A stretch of DNA of 32,075 bases from Pseudomonadota bacterium (GCA_009786025.1 WQUA01000001.1:1-32075); one strand, 5' to 3'; positions 1-7,881 are shown, counted from the first letter of the stretch. Made by a program: numbers and translations. Notes: generated by a model not told the origin, from the sequence alone.

Positions 1-147
1 GAAGACAGGTTCATCATGCTTGGCATGAGCAACCAAGCCAACCTGCTCATCGTTTGCCATTGCGAGCAGGAAAGCGAAGATGTCATCCGCATCATCTCGG
101 CTCGGAGAGCCACCCGGTCCGAAGCACGCCACTACGTTCGAGGTTAG
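1..147 (+). CDS. brnT: BrnT family toxin, C-terminal part (5' end outside window)
   Basis: The first frame is open from base 1 to a TAG at 145-147 and encodes the last 48 residues of a protein. The visible part begins EDRFIMLGMS and contains IRIISARRATRSEARHY, the typical BrnT ending (a beta strand followed by the SARRAT.SE...Y helix). BrnT is a small RelE-fold ribonuclease toxin that arrests translation and is neutralised by BrnA. The next gene begins 3 bases after the stop and is a BrnA homologue, which supports the call. The N-terminal half with other active-site residues is not visible, so whether the toxin is intact cannot be judged. Confidence 0.85.
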   Translation, partial: EDRFIMLGMSNQANLLIVCHCEQESEDVIRIISARRATRSEARHYVRG

Positions 148-150
148 CCC

Positions 151-378
151 ATGAAAGCTGAATACGATTTTTCCAAGATGAAGTCACGCAAGAATCCCTA
201 CGCCACCAAGCTGAAGAAACCCGTTTCCATGCGCCTTTCCGAGGACGTGATTGAGTACTTCAAAGAAATGGCCGTCGAAGCCGGGGTTCCTTACCAGAGC
301 CTCATCAATCTGTATCTTCGCGATTGTGTCATGACCCATCGCAAAGTTCAGATCGCTTGGCCTTTAGACAAGGCCTGA
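151..378 (+). CDS. brnA: BrnA family antitoxin
   Basis: This 75-residue protein opens with MKAEYDFSKMKSRKNPYA and continues with a ribbon-helix-helix-like segment (SMRLSEDVIEYFKEMAVEAGVPYQSLINLYLRDC, about residues 26-60). That arrangement is characteristic of BrnA: an N-terminal arm and a CopG-like DNA-binding dimerisation domain. BrnA binds and inhibits BrnT, and the complex represses the operon. The ATG is 3 bases after the brnT stop, and a GAGGT ribosome-binding site lies at the end of brnT, so the pair is translationally coupled in the usual toxin-first order. Length is within the family's normal range of about 70-100 residues. Confidence 0.88.
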   Translation: MKAEYDFSKMKSRKNPYATKLKKPVSMRLSEDVIEYFKEMAVEAGVPYQSLINLYLRDCVMTHRKVQIAWPLDKA

Positions 379-472
379 CGATTAGGAAGCCTTGCTGATG
401 TTGGGCTTTGTTTCATTTAATTCAGTTATGAGAACTCAAAGATAATTTATTTGGCTGGATATTTTGATCATC

Positions 473-1027
473 ATGGCTCTTGACTCGCAAACATTGGATG
501 CTTTGAAATGGCTTGGCGCGGGCATTGGCTGGTTAGCATCCGCGTATATCTCTTACCGAATTGGCCGGAGAGCCAAAATTGACGATATTCAGATTGAAAA
601 GCGTCAGACTTTCGTAGACCAACTGTCCAATCTTCTCCAAACGGATTTTCATGAACGCCAACAGATTGTCGATCTGTATAACTTGAATTTTTCCCATATG
701 AAGAATCTATCAGAAGCGATGTACTACTTCGATAAATATGAATCTCTTTATCAAGAATTTCGCCAGCTTATGTCGAAGCTGCCAGAAGGTATCGACAAGT
801 TACAGGAAGTCAACCGAAACGCTGCAATTTACCTCGACAAAAACACTGTCGAGGCTATCGAGTCCTATATTTCTGATACCCTTTTTTCTTACGACGACAC
901 TGGTCTTACCGACACCTATGCAGAGAATTTTTTTACTACGGTGCTTGATGATGACCGTTCAAAGCGTCTCGCTGAAAATTACGAAGCCGCAATGCATGGA
1001 TTACGTAAAGCCGTTCGGTGGCGATAA
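473..1027 (+). CDS. hypothetical protein with N-terminal membrane anchor
   Basis: This 184-residue protein begins MALDSQTLDALKW. It has one hydrophobic segment (LGAGIGWLASAYISYRIG, about residues 12-30) followed by a basic stop-transfer stretch (RRAK) and a mostly helical, charged, soluble domain (DIQIEKRQTFVDQLSNLLQ and onward). I do not recognise a family. The layout suggests a single-pass inner-membrane protein with a cytoplasmic helical domain. Codon and base use are visibly AT-richer than the genes after the tRNA, consistent with recent acquisition together with brnTA. A TTG at 464 in the same frame could add three residues. I prefer the ATG because the only upstream purine run, GGA at 457-459, is too close to the TTG. 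No operon partner is evident. Confidence 0.6.
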   Translation: MALDSQTLDALKWLGAGIGWLASAYISYRIGRRAKIDDIQIEKRQTFVDQLSNLLQTDFHERQQIVDLYNLNFSHMKNLSEAMYYFDKYESLYQEFRQLMSKLPEGIDKLQEVNRNAAIYLDKNTVEAIESYISDTLFSYDDTGLTDTYAENFFTTVLDDDRSKRLAENYEAAMHGLRKAVRWR

Positions 1028-1098
1028 GGCATTGTAGTTGGAAAAACGGTGGTGGGGTGTGACGGATTGAGTGATGGGCTGAATTCCCATATCAGGAG

Positions 1099-1175
1099 TG
1101 GTCGGGGCGAGAAGATTCGAACTTCCGACCCCCTGCACCCCATGCAGGTGCGCTACCAGGCTGCGCTACGCCCCG
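1099..1175 (-). tRNA. proL: tRNA-Pro (anticodon GGG)
   Basis: Read on the minus strand, a 77-base cloverleaf runs from CGGGGCG (1175-1169) to CGCCCCG, discriminator A and an encoded CCA (1101-1099). The acceptor stem is seven perfect pairs. The anticodon stem CCTGC/GCAGG closes the loop ATGGGGT, giving anticodon GGG, which reads CCC and CCU proline codons. The D-arm (GCGCAGCCTGGTAGCGC) and T-arm (GGTTCGAATCC-like: GAAGTTCGAATCTTC) are standard. The 3' end faces the brnTA/hypothetical side, the orientation expected if those genes entered by site-specific integration at the tRNA 3' end, though no attachment duplicate can be seen in the window. Confidence 0.97.
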
Positions 1176-1389
1176 ACCGAGGGCACGTTGAACTGTGCAA
1201 TGACGACGATAAAGCGTTGTAACCGACTAGGGGATTTCAAGGATACAAATCGCGTAGCTGCCTACTCGTCCGAATCCGCGATTTCCTCAGCGTATTTCAC
1301 GCCCCATGATCGCCAGTCGGGCATTATACCGGAACCGCAGCGATTGTTGCGATCTCCTTTTACCAACGATTTACCCTGCACTTAGAAGT

Positions 1390-1570
1390 GTGCTCTATGC
1401 GCGCTTTGCGGTTGACTCATGTTTTTTTAATTCCCGGTCTGCGCTCTGCGGCTTTGTGCTGGGTGACAGCGCAGGATGGTACGCTTCCCTCACACAGAAT
1501 AACGGTTTTTTCTCTGTGTTCTATGCATCCTTTGCGGCTAAATCATGCTTTTCGATTCCGGACGGCGCTT
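1390..1570. repeat. pair of imperfect direct repeats in the gene-free stretch 1180-1790
   Basis: Two segments starting at 1390 and 1516 align over about 55 bases. Both read GTG-C/T-TCTATGC, three variable bases, CTTTGCGG, a short variable stretch, TCATG, a T run, ATTCC-CGG, and end in GCGCT. They are 126 bases apart in the same orientation. The shared core resembles the CCTTTGCGGCTAAA-type dispersed repeats I recall from many environmental betaproteobacterial genomes; that resemblance is from memory. The stretch holds no credible coding frame: the open frames there have no ribosome-binding site and simply translate the repeat twice. The rest of 1180-1780 shows nothing else until the Fur box. 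Confidence 0.5.
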
Positions 1571-1731
1571 CGCTTGCCCAATCTCGCTTATCCAGCCTGT
1601 ATTTTCTACGCATATAGCATCGGGCGCGTCTGTTGGTAAGGAGCCATTTGCTTTCCATCGCGTTTCGTTTTGGTGAGAAATCGAGAATGACAAAGCCATT
1701 TATCAGCAAGTGTGGCGCCGTCAAAAGCGTG

Positions 1732-1761
1732 TTGCAAATGAGAATGATTCTCAGTTAATAT
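1732..1761 (+). promoter_or_regulatory. feo promoter with embedded Fur box
   Basis: The 15-base element at 1739-1753 is a 7-1-7 inverted repeat, TGAGAAT-G-ATTCTCA. It matches the Fur consensus TGATAATNATTATCA at all but two symmetric positions. It lies inside a sigma-70-like promoter, TTGCAA (1732-1737) and TAATAT (1756-1761) with an 18-base spacer, so bound Fe(II)-Fur would block RNA polymerase. The first gene downstream is feoA, so iron-repressed expression of feoABC is expected. The box is seen directly; the exact promoter hexamers are inference. Confidence 0.8.
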
Positions 1762-1871
1762 AGCGCTATCGTAGCGAACAAGCCGCTGTGGCGGTTTTAG
1801 CAAGGTTTTGCCATGTCGTTAAAAAAACGGTTTTTGCCGGAGATGAAAGTGAAGATCATCAAGGGACTGCG

Positions 1872-2114
1872 ATGCCCGTAACAACACTGGATTGTCTGCC
1901 GCTTGGCCAGCAGGCGCTCATCACGCATCTGACGGAAGGCGCGACGCCTTTTCGGCACAAGTTGCTGGCGATGGGGGTTACGCCCGGCTGTACTCTGCAG
2001 GTGGTCCGCGTTGCGCCACTCGGCGACCCGATGGAAATTGAGATACGCGGCTTTCATTTGTGCCTGCGCCGCTCGGAAGCGGCGACGATTGCGGTGGAGG
2101 CATGCCATTCATGA
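1872..2114 (+). CDS. feoA: ferrous iron transport protein A
   Basis: This 80-residue FeoA has the small SH3-like fold: LPLGQQALITHL, then the conserved HKLLAMGVTPGCTLQVVRVAPLGDPMEIEIRGFHLCLRRSEAATI. The LxxMGxxxGxxxxVxxxxPxGDPxxIxxxGxxxxLRxxEA pattern is diagnostic. FeoA is a cytoplasmic partner that stimulates FeoB. I chose the ATG at 1872 because AAGGGA (1861-1866) sits 6 bases upstream and gives the normal family length; the frame stays open to 1788 but that would add 28 unrelated residues. The stop overlaps the feoB start (ATGA at 2111-2114). A Fur box lies about 120 bases upstream. Confidence 0.93.
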   Translation: MPVTTLDCLPLGQQALITHLTEGATPFRHKLLAMGVTPGCTLQVVRVAPLGDPMEIEIRGFHLCLRRSEAATIAVEACHS

Positions 2115-4510
2115 ACCGCGACCATCATTTACAAGAGCGCCAGATCGCGCTGATTGGCAACCCCAACTGCGGCAAAACGACGCTGTTCAATGTGCTGACC
2201 GGTTCGCGCCAGCGCGTCGGCAACTGGCCGGGGGTGACGGTCGAACGCAAAACTGGAGAATACCGCTACGATGGCAAGAGCGTGCATGTGATCGACCTGC
2301 CCGGCACTTACGCCATCGAGAACTCCGCCGCAAGCATTTCCCGCGATGAATCCATTGCGCGGGACTTCGTGCTGAATGAACAAGACCCGTTGATCGTCAA
2401 TATCGTTGATGCGACGAATCTTCAGCGCAATCTTTATCTGACGTTTCAGTTGCTCGATCTGCATCGCCCGATGATCGTTGTACTGAACATGATCGACGCA
2501 GTGCGTAACAGCGGCGAGGTGATTGATATTGCGCGTTTGCAGGAGCAACTGGGCTGCCCGGTGGTGGGTGTTTCCGCTGCCCGCGGCGAGGGCATCGAGA
2601 CATTACTGCGAACCATTGACACGACGATTCTGCAGAAAACTGCGCCGCAGCCTAGAGTGACAACATTGGGTGAGAAGCAGGAAGCGGTTCTGGCGAAGAT
2701 GCTGGAGGCGACGCCCAAAGAAAGCCCGTTACGGACAATGACGCGCCGTCAACTGCTGGATACGCTTTTGGAGGGGTATGAAGACGAGAACAAAATCGAA
2801 GAGAAGGTCGGGGGCAGGGCGCTGGACGAGTTCAGTGAACAGGCATTGACTCGCGCCCGTCAGGATCTGGCGGACTGGTGCAGCGGTGAAGTCGATATCG
2901 CGTTGGCCAGCGCGCGTTATGATGTGATTGACGCGCTCAGTCGTGACGTGATCGCTCGGCCGCGGCAGGCGAGCACATCGACGACGGCGACGATTGACCG
3001 CTGGGCACTGGGACGCTTCACCGGTATTCCGTTCTTTCTTCTGACGATGTATTTGATGTTCCTTCTGGCCATCGGGCTGGGTTCGGCATTCATTGATTTT
3101 TTCGACATCCTGTTCGGCGCGGTTCTGGTCGAGGGTTCCAAACATCTTCTGGAAAGCATGGGCGTTCCGGCGTGGTTGAATGTGATTCTGTCGAATGGAT
3201 TGGGTGGCGGTGTTCAGACCGTGGCGACCTTTGTGCCAGTGATTGCGGCGATGTTTTTGTGTCTGTCGTTTCTCGAAGATTCCGGCTATCTGGCGCGAGC
3301 GGCGATGGTGGTGGATCGCGGCATGCGCGTCATCGGTTTGCCGGGGAAAGCGTTTGTGCCGATGTTGATTGGCTTCGGTTGCAACGTGCCGGCGGTCATG
3401 AGCACGCGCACGCTGGAAAGTTCGCGCGATCGTTTGATGGCTATCATGATGATTCCATTCATGTCATGCGGCGCGCGTTTGCCGGTGTATGTGCTGTTGG
3501 TGGCGGTGTTTTTCCCAACGAACGGGCAGAATATTGTTTTTGCGCTCTACCTCGGTGGCGTCGCCGTTGCGGTTCTGACGGGCCTGGTATTGAAACACAC
3601 GTTGTTGCCGGGTGCGGTCACGCCGTTCATCATGGAACTGCCGCCATACCGCTTGCCGACCGCGCGCAACATGCTGATGCTGACTTGGGAGCGGTTGAAG
3701 GGCTTCATCATCAACGCGGGCAAAGCGATCATCTTGATGGTGATGGTGCTGAGCTTCCTTAATTCGCTTGGCGCCGACGGCAGCTTTGGCAACGAAAATA
3801 CCGACAAATCCGTACTCTCCAAGATCGGTCAGACAATTACCCCCGCTTTTGCGCCAATGGGCGTCGAAGAAAAAAACTGGCCGGCGACGGTCGCTATCTT
3901 CAGCGGCGTTTTCGCCAAAGAAGTGATCATCGGTTCGCTGAATGCGTTGTATTCGCAGATGGAGGCGTGGCCGAGCGGAGAGGTGGTTGGCTCTGGTAGA
4001 GGGAGCGGCTATCACCCACTGGAAGGCGTCAAAAAGGCATTCGCCTCCATTCCTGAAAATCTTAAGAGTGCAGTTGTGGGCATTGTCGATCCATTAGGCA
4101 GAGTTTCTGCGTCAAGCGATGTTAAAGCCGTTAGCGAAAAACAAGGAATCAAGCAAACGACGATTAGCCGGATCCATGAAGCGTTCGGCACGAAAGCCGC
4201 GATCGTGGCTTTCCTGATTTTTGTCCTTTTATATACGCCGTGTGTGGCGACATTGGGGGCGATCTACCGCGAAGCCGGCATTCAATGGATGGCGGCAACG
4301 GCGGTCTGGTCGTTTGTTCTGGCCTGGATAGGCGCAACGGGGTGTTACCAGCTTTCTCTACTGGGAAGCTCGCCTGTCAGCGCCGGAACTTGGTTGTTTG
4401 GTTTGATGGTAACGCTTGTCAGCTTGTTTTTTGTTTTACGGTATTTCTTCGCCCCCCGCTCCTCACGGGAGAAGGGCAGGGGAAGGGGAGGAAAGGTGTT
4501 GCCGAAATGA
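2111..4510 (+). CDS. feoB: ferrous iron transport protein B (Fe2+ permease)
   Basis: This 799-residue inner-membrane Fe(II) transporter has an N-terminal GTPase: G1 GNPNCGKT (16-23), G2 in GVTVE (about 41-45), G3 DLPG (62-65) and G4 NMID (126-129). A helical GDI-like linker follows, then the polytopic permease with both Gate motifs (GFGCNVPAVMSTRTLES...PFMSCGARLPVY, and SGVFAKEVIIGSLNALYSQ). The ATG at 2111 is preceded by GGAGG at 2096-2100 and overlaps the feoA stop. An in-frame ATG at 2102 is too close to that site. The last 19 or so residues (APRSSREKGRGRGG...) are encoded by a G/C-rich palindromic repeat at 4451-4494 and are not family sequence. The feoC ATG overlaps the stop codon. Confidence 0.97.
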   Translation: MNRDHHLQERQIALIGNPNCGKTTLFNVLTGSRQRVGNWPGVTVERKTGEYRYDGKSVHVIDLPGTYAIENSAASISRDESIARDFVLNEQDPLIVNIVDATNLQRNLYLTFQLLDLHRPMIVVLNMIDAVRNSGEVIDIARLQEQLGCPVVGVSAARGEGIETLLRTIDTTILQKTAPQPRVTTLGEKQEAVLAKMLEATPKESPLRTMTRRQLLDTLLEGYEDENKIEEKVGGRALDEFSEQALTRARQDLADWCSGEVDIALASARYDVIDALSRDVIARPRQASTSTTATIDRWALGRFTGIPFFLLTMYLMFLLAIGLGSAFIDFFDILFGAVLVEGSKHLLESMGVPAWLNVILSNGLGGGVQTVATFVPVIAAMFLCLSFLEDSGYLARAAMVVDRGMRVIGLPGKAFVPMLIGFGCNVPAVMSTRTLESSRDRLMAIMMIPFMSCGARLPVYVLLVAVFFPTNGQNIVFALYLGGVAVAVLTGLVLKHTLLPGAVTPFIMELPPYRLPTARNMLMLTWERLKGFIINAGKAIILMVMVLSFLNSLGADGSFGNENTDKSVLSKIGQTITPAFAPMGVEEKNWPATVAIFSGVFAKEVIIGSLNALYSQMEAWPSGEVVGSGRGSGYHPLEGVKKAFASIPENLKSAVVGIVDPLGRVSASSDVKAVSEKQGIKQTTISRIHEAFGTKAAIVAFLIFVLLYTPCVATLGAIYREAGIQWMAATAVWSFVLAWIGATGCYQLSLLGSSPVSAGTWLFGLMVTLVSLFFVLRYFFAPRSSREKGRGRGGKVLPK
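4451..4494. repeat. G/C-rich REP-like palindrome inside the feoB 3' end
   Basis: The run GCCCCCCGCTCCTCACGGGAG followed by GGGCAGGGGAAGGGGAGG has the look of the dispersed extragenic palindromes also seen at 6630, 13517, 14555 and 21236. CTCC/GGAG form a small hairpin. Here it is translated as the FeoB tail and also carries the purine-rich sequence that serves feoC translation. Confidence 0.5.
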
Positions 4511-4770
4511 TTTTGATGAAACTGCGTGATTACCTGAAAGAAAAACACGCCGCCAGTTTGGGCGATATGGCGCGGCATTTCGACATTCCCGAAAGCGCTG
4601 TGCACAACATGCTTGAGCATTGGGTGCGCAAAGGGCATGCAACGGTTGATGTCGGCGTTACGTGCGGCGGCGGTTGCAGTGTTGGCAAAAGCGTTGGCAA
4701 AAGCGCTGGCAAAAGCAGGGATCGCTGCAATGGTGCTTCGGTGGTTTACCGTTGGCGAAGAAGCTCGTAG
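4507..4770 (+). CDS. feoC: FeoC-like winged-helix [Fe-S] protein
   Basis: This 87-residue protein has a winged-helix domain (MKLRDYLKEKHAASLGDMARHFDIPESAVHNMLEHWVRKGHATVDV, residues 4-49), which is the FeoC/HTH fold, followed by a cysteine-containing wing (C53, C57, C74). FeoC is thought to protect or regulate FeoB, and in some species it binds an oxygen-sensitive iron-sulfur cluster. The wing contains three tandem copies of a 12-base unit (4681-4716) giving VGKSVGKSAGKS between C57 and C74. Only three cysteines are present where enterobacterial FeoC has four, so cluster binding is uncertain. GGAAAGG at 4490-4496 is the ribosome-binding site and the ATG overlaps the feoB stop. Confidence 0.82.
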   Translation: MILMKLRDYLKEKHAASLGDMARHFDIPESAVHNMLEHWVRKGHATVDVGVTCGGGCSVGKSVGKSAGKSRDRCNGASVVYRWRRSS

Positions 4771-5070
4771 GTCGCGGTAAGCACAGTGAGCGGTGAAATA
4801 GGGCTTACGCGGGGGGCAGGCCTTCACGATCCGGAGCAGACTTTTGAATGAGAGGGGGAGATCAGCGACGCTTTGCACCGGAAATAAGGTTCCCGGATTG
4901 TGGCTTGTGCGCCTCAACATTTGAGGAAAAGGCCGTATGAGATACAGACACACATGCCAGGAAGGAGATGCCGACTTCTTTATGATCAATCTGGCCGAAC
5001 GCTTTCACATACGGGAAGGGCGGCAATGCCGCCCTCCAAAATCAACGATCGGAAATCTGATTCCTGATGC
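4771..5070. other. intergenic stretch between convergent feoC and prpD
   Basis: No credible gene is seen. The stretch holds a small hairpin, CCTCAA-CAT-TTGAGG (4912-4926), with no T run, and the GGGCGGC/GCCGCCC hairpin listed separately near the prpD end. A long minus-strand frame crossing the region is antisense to feoC and has no start signals. Confidence 0.5.
5018..5034 (-). terminator. possible terminator hairpin after prpD
   Basis: GGGCGGC (5018-5024), loop AAT and GCCGCCC (5028-5034) form a perfect 7-base-pair stem 37 bases beyond the prpD stop. On the minus strand it is followed only by TTCCCGTATG, so the U-tract is poor. It may be a weak or factor-assisted terminator, or just an mRNA 3' stabiliser. 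Confidence 0.4.
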
Positions 5071-6522
5071 TTACGCGACAAAAAGCGCCATGAGCTCTTG
5101 AACCGGCATGGCGTCGAGTTTGGTCGGGTCGGAGGCAACTTTCAGAATGGCTTCGACGCGATGGTTCGGCAGATGTCCCCGCAGCGCCGCCTCAAATTTT
5201 CTGAGCAACACCGGGATGCCTTCGGCGCGACGTTTGCGATGTCCGATCGGGTAATCGATAACGACTTTCTCGGTATGGGTGCCATCTTTGAAGAAAACTT
5301 GAACGGAGTTGCCGATGTAGCGCTTGTCCGGGTCAAAATAATCTTTGGTGAACTGCGGGTTTTCGCTGACCACCATCTTGTCGCGCAGCGCGTCGATGCG
5401 CGGATCGACCGCCACGTCGTCGTTGTAATCGTCCGCGACAAGGCGGCCAAAGATCAGCGGCACGGCGACCATGTATTGAATGCAATGATCGCGGTCGGCG
5501 TAGTTGTCCAACGGGCCGGTTTTGTCGATGATGCGCACGCCCGCTTCCTGTGTCTCGATCACGACTTTCTCGATTTGATCGAGTTTGCCGGCCACTGCGC
5601 CATGCAATTTCATCGCGCATTCCACGGCGGTCTGAGCGTGAAACTCGGCCGGGAAGCTGATTTTGAGCAGTACGTTTTCCATCACATAGCTGCCGAACGG
5701 ACGCTCGAATTCGAACGCCTTGCCCTTGAAGCCGACATCGTAGTATCCCCAGGTCTTGGCGCTCAACGCTGACGGATAGCCGACCACGCCGCGATATACG
5801 GCGTTGATCGCGTGGGTAACGGCGCGACGACAGGCATCGCCCGCCGCCCAGCTCTTGCGCGGCCCGGTGTTGGGCGCGTGGCGGTAGGTACGTAATGCGC
5901 CGTTGTCGATCCAGCTATGGGACACGGCGGTGATGATTTGCTCTCTGCTGCCGCCGAGCATGGCAGTGGTCACTGCGGTGGACGCCAGCCGCACCAGAAT
6001 CACGTGATCCTGACCGACGCGATTGAAGCTGTTTTTGAGCGCGTAACAACCCTGGATTTCGTGCGCTTTAATTGCGTAGGAAAGAACATCGCGCACCGTC
6101 AACGGCTTGCCGCCTTCGCGCTCCGCCTTGCGGCTGAGGTAATCGGCAACGGCCAGAATACTGCCGAGGTTGTCCGACGGATGCCCCCATTCAGCCGCCA
6201 GCCAGGTGTCGTTGAAATCAAGCCAGCGAATCTGGGTACCGATAGCGAATGCCGCCTGCACCGGATCAAGTTCGTGGCTGGTGCCCGGCACCCGCGCGCC
6301 ACCCGGCAGGTTGGCGCCCGGCACTACCGGGCCGAGGTGCTTGACGCACTCGGGAAATTTCATCGCCAGCATCGCCGTACCCAGCGAATCGAGCAGCACA
6401 TAGCGAACGGTATCGTAGGCTTCGGTCGAGTTGATTTTGTAGTTGATAACGTAATCGGCAACATCAACCATCGGTTGGTCGGGATTAGGGCGTTTGGCGG
6501 AACGGATGTCGGGAGCGCTCAT
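5071..6522 (-). CDS. prpD: 2-methylcitrate dehydratase, MmgE/PrpD family
   Basis: This 483-residue protein matches bacterial PrpD in length and layout: an all-helical N-terminal region (DYVINYKINSTEAYDTVRYVLLDSLGTAML, FAIGTQIRWLDFNDTWLAAEWGHPSDNLGSILAVADY) and a C-terminal alpha/beta region (VVIETQEAGVRIIDKTGPLDNYADRDHCIQYMVAVPLIFGRLVADDY). The DFNDTW and GHPSDN motifs are hallmarks. It dehydrates 2-methylcitrate to 2-methyl-cis-aconitate in the cytoplasmic methylcitrate cycle. The ATG follows AGGAAA. It lies 213 bases after prpC with an intrinsic terminator between, so it may need its own promoter; a TAAAAT at 6559-6564 on the minus strand is a weak candidate. Neither AcnD nor PrpF is seen here. 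Confidence 0.95.
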   Translation of the reverse strand: MSAPDIRSAKRPNPDQPMVDVADYVINYKINSTEAYDTVRYVLLDSLGTAMLAMKFPECVKHLGPVVPGANLPGGARVPGTSHELDPVQAAFAIGTQIRWLDFNDTWLAAEWGHPSDNLGSILAVADYLSRKAEREGGKPLTVRDVLSYAIKAHEIQGCYALKNSFNRVGQDHVILVRLASTAVTTAMLGGSREQIITAVSHSWIDNGALRTYRHAPNTGPRKSWAAGDACRRAVTHAINAVYRGVVGYPSALSAKTWGYYDVGFKGKAFEFERPFGSYVMENVLLKISFPAEFHAQTAVECAMKLHGAVAGKLDQIEKVVIETQEAGVRIIDKTGPLDNYADRDHCIQYMVAVPLIFGRLVADDYNDDVAVDPRIDALRDKMVVSENPQFTKDYFDPDKRYIGNSVQVFFKDGTHTEKVVIDYPIGHRKRRAEGIPVLLRKFEAALRGHLPNHRVEAILKVASDPTKLDAMPVQELMALFVA

Positions 6523-6629
6523 GGGTATTTTCCTGTTTGTGGCAAAAGAAAAGCCGGTATTTTAAAGCGGTTTCGGTTTTATCGCACCTACATAACCGCG
6601 CTCCTGAATATTTTTTCGGGGCTGCTGCA

Positions 6630-6664
6630 TACCCAACCCTCCCAAAGGGTGGGCGAGTGGGGGT
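6630..6664. repeat. REP-like palindrome between prpC and prpD
   Basis: ACCCAACCCTCCC followed by AAAGGGTGGGCGAGTGGGGGTGG has the same TACCCAACC-TCCC...GGGTGGGG design as the copy at 21236-21280. CCCTCCC/GGGTGGG can pair as a hairpin with one mismatch or wobble. It sits in the prpD leader, just beyond the prpC terminator. Confidence 0.45.
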
Positions 6665-6692
6665 GGTTTCGGGAACAGAACTGTCAAACCAC

Positions 6693-6718
6693 AAAAAAGG
6701 GAGCCTGAGGCTCCCTTT
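6693..6718 (-). terminator. intrinsic terminator after prpC
   Basis: AAAGGGAGCC (6696-6705), loop TGA and GGCTCCCTTT (6709-6718) form a perfect 10-base-pair stem. Read on the minus strand, the stem is followed by a run of six T (complement of 6693-6698). It starts 18 bases after the prpC stop, ideally placed to end prpB-prpC transcription before prpD. Confidence 0.88.
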
Positions 6719-6735
6719 AACCATGAAGGGCGTTA

Positions 6736-7881
6736 TCAGCGCTTTTCGATCGGCACGTAGGCCTGATCTTCCGGGCCGGTGTAGATGGCGCTCGGGCGGA
6801 TGATCTTGCCGTCTTGGCGCTGTTCGATTACGTGCGCGCTCCAGCCGGAGGTACGCGAAATCACGAACAGCGGCGTGAACATCGCAGTGGGCACGCCCAT
6901 CATGTGATAGGCGCTGGCCGAAAACCAGTCCAGATTGGGGAACATTTTCTTCAGGTTCCACATCAGCGTCTCGATACGCTCGGACACATCAAACAGGGTC
7001 GGGTTGTCGCCTTCCGTGCACAGCTTGCGTGAAATTTCCTTGATGATTACATTGCGCGGATCAGATACGGTATAAACCGGATGGCCAAAGCCGATGACGA
7101 TCTCTTTGCGCTCCACCCGGGCGCGGATATCGGCCTCGGCTTCGTCGGCGTTACGGTAACGCGCAATGATGTCCATCGCTACTTCGTTGGCGCCGCCGTG
7201 TTTGGGGCCGCGCAACGCGCCGATCGCGCCAGTGATCGCGGAGTAAATATCCGAGCCGGTGCCGGCAATCACGCGGGCGGTGAAGGTGGATGCATTGAAC
7301 TCGTGTTCGGCGTACAGCACCAACGACCGGTCGAGCGACGACGCGTGCAGTTCACTCGGCTTTTTGCCGTGCAACAGATGCAGGAAATGGGCGGCGATCG
7401 TTTCGTCGTCCGTTTCCGTTTCGATCCGCCGACCGTTGTGGCTGAAGTGGTACCAATACAGCAACATTGAGCCGAAGCTCGCCATCAGACGATCGGCGAT
7501 GTCGCGCGCGCCAGCGAGGTTGTGATCTTCCTTCTCCGGCAACACGGTACCGAGCACCGAGCAGCCAGTGCGTAACACGTCCATCGGATGCGTGGACGCC
7601 GGCAACAACTCCAGTGCATCGAGCACTGGCGACGGTAAACCGCGCAAGCGTTTGAGTTTGGTACGGTAGGCGTTCAGCTCTGCCTTATTCGGCAGTACGC
7701 CGTACACCAGCAAGTAGGCGACTTCCTCAAAGTTACCCTTGGTCGCCAGATCGTGAATATCATAGCCGCGGTAATGCAGATCGTTGCCGCTGCGCCCCAC
7801 GGTGCACAACGCGGTGTTCCCCGCAGGCACGCCGGACAGGGCAACGGACTTCTTAGGTTTGGGAAGGGTTTGCTCGCTCAT
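6736..7881 (-). CDS. prpC: 2-methylcitrate synthase
   Basis: This 381-residue citrate-synthase-fold enzyme matches PrpC length. Motifs seen are [31 protein letters not shown] at the N-terminus, the [11 protein letters not shown] catalytic-histidine segment, [22 protein letters not shown] with the second catalytic histidine, and [32 protein letters not shown] near the C-terminus. The opening SGV.AGNT.LCTVG distinguishes PrpC from ordinary citrate synthase. It condenses propionyl-CoA with oxaloacetate. A GGAGA site lies 7 bases before the ATG, 66 bases after prpB, so the two are probably co-transcribed. A strong terminator follows. Confidence 0.97.
   Translation of the reverse strand: MSEQTLPKPKKSVALSGVPAGNTALCTVGRSGNDLHYRGYDIHDLATKGNFEEVAYLLVYGVLPNKAELNAYRTKLKRLRGLPSPVLDALELLPASTHPMDVLRTGCSVLGTVLPEKEDHNLAGARDIADRLMASFGSMLLYWYHFSHNGRRIETETDDETIAAHFLHLLHGKKPSELHASSLDRSLVLYAEHEFNASTFTARVIAGTGSDIYSAITGAIGALRGPKHGGANEVAMDIIARYRNADEAEADIRARVERKEIVIGFGHPVYTVSDPRNVIIKEISRKLCTEGDNPTLFDVSERIETLMWNLKKMFPNLDWFSASAYHMMGVPTAMFTPLFVISRTSGWSAHVIEQRQDGKIIRPSAIYTGPEDQAYVPIEKR

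Noticed and set aside
1098-1385. 95-residue plus-strand open frame beginning [18 protein letters not shown]
   Set aside because: It is the complement of the tRNA-Pro gene read as protein; this peptide is a common false call over tRNA genes.
1521-1803. Overlapping minus-strand frames of 65-67 residues upstream of feoA
   Set aside because: No ribosome-binding sites, no recognisable sequence, and they cross the Fur box and promoter.
1813-1881. Short frame MSLKKRFLPEMK... overlapping the feoA start
   Set aside because: About 22 codons with no clear ribosome-binding site; a leader peptide is possible but unsupported.
5098-5772. 224-residue frame antisense to prpD
   Set aside because: Shadow of the prpD reading frame; prpD has clear family motifs and this has none.
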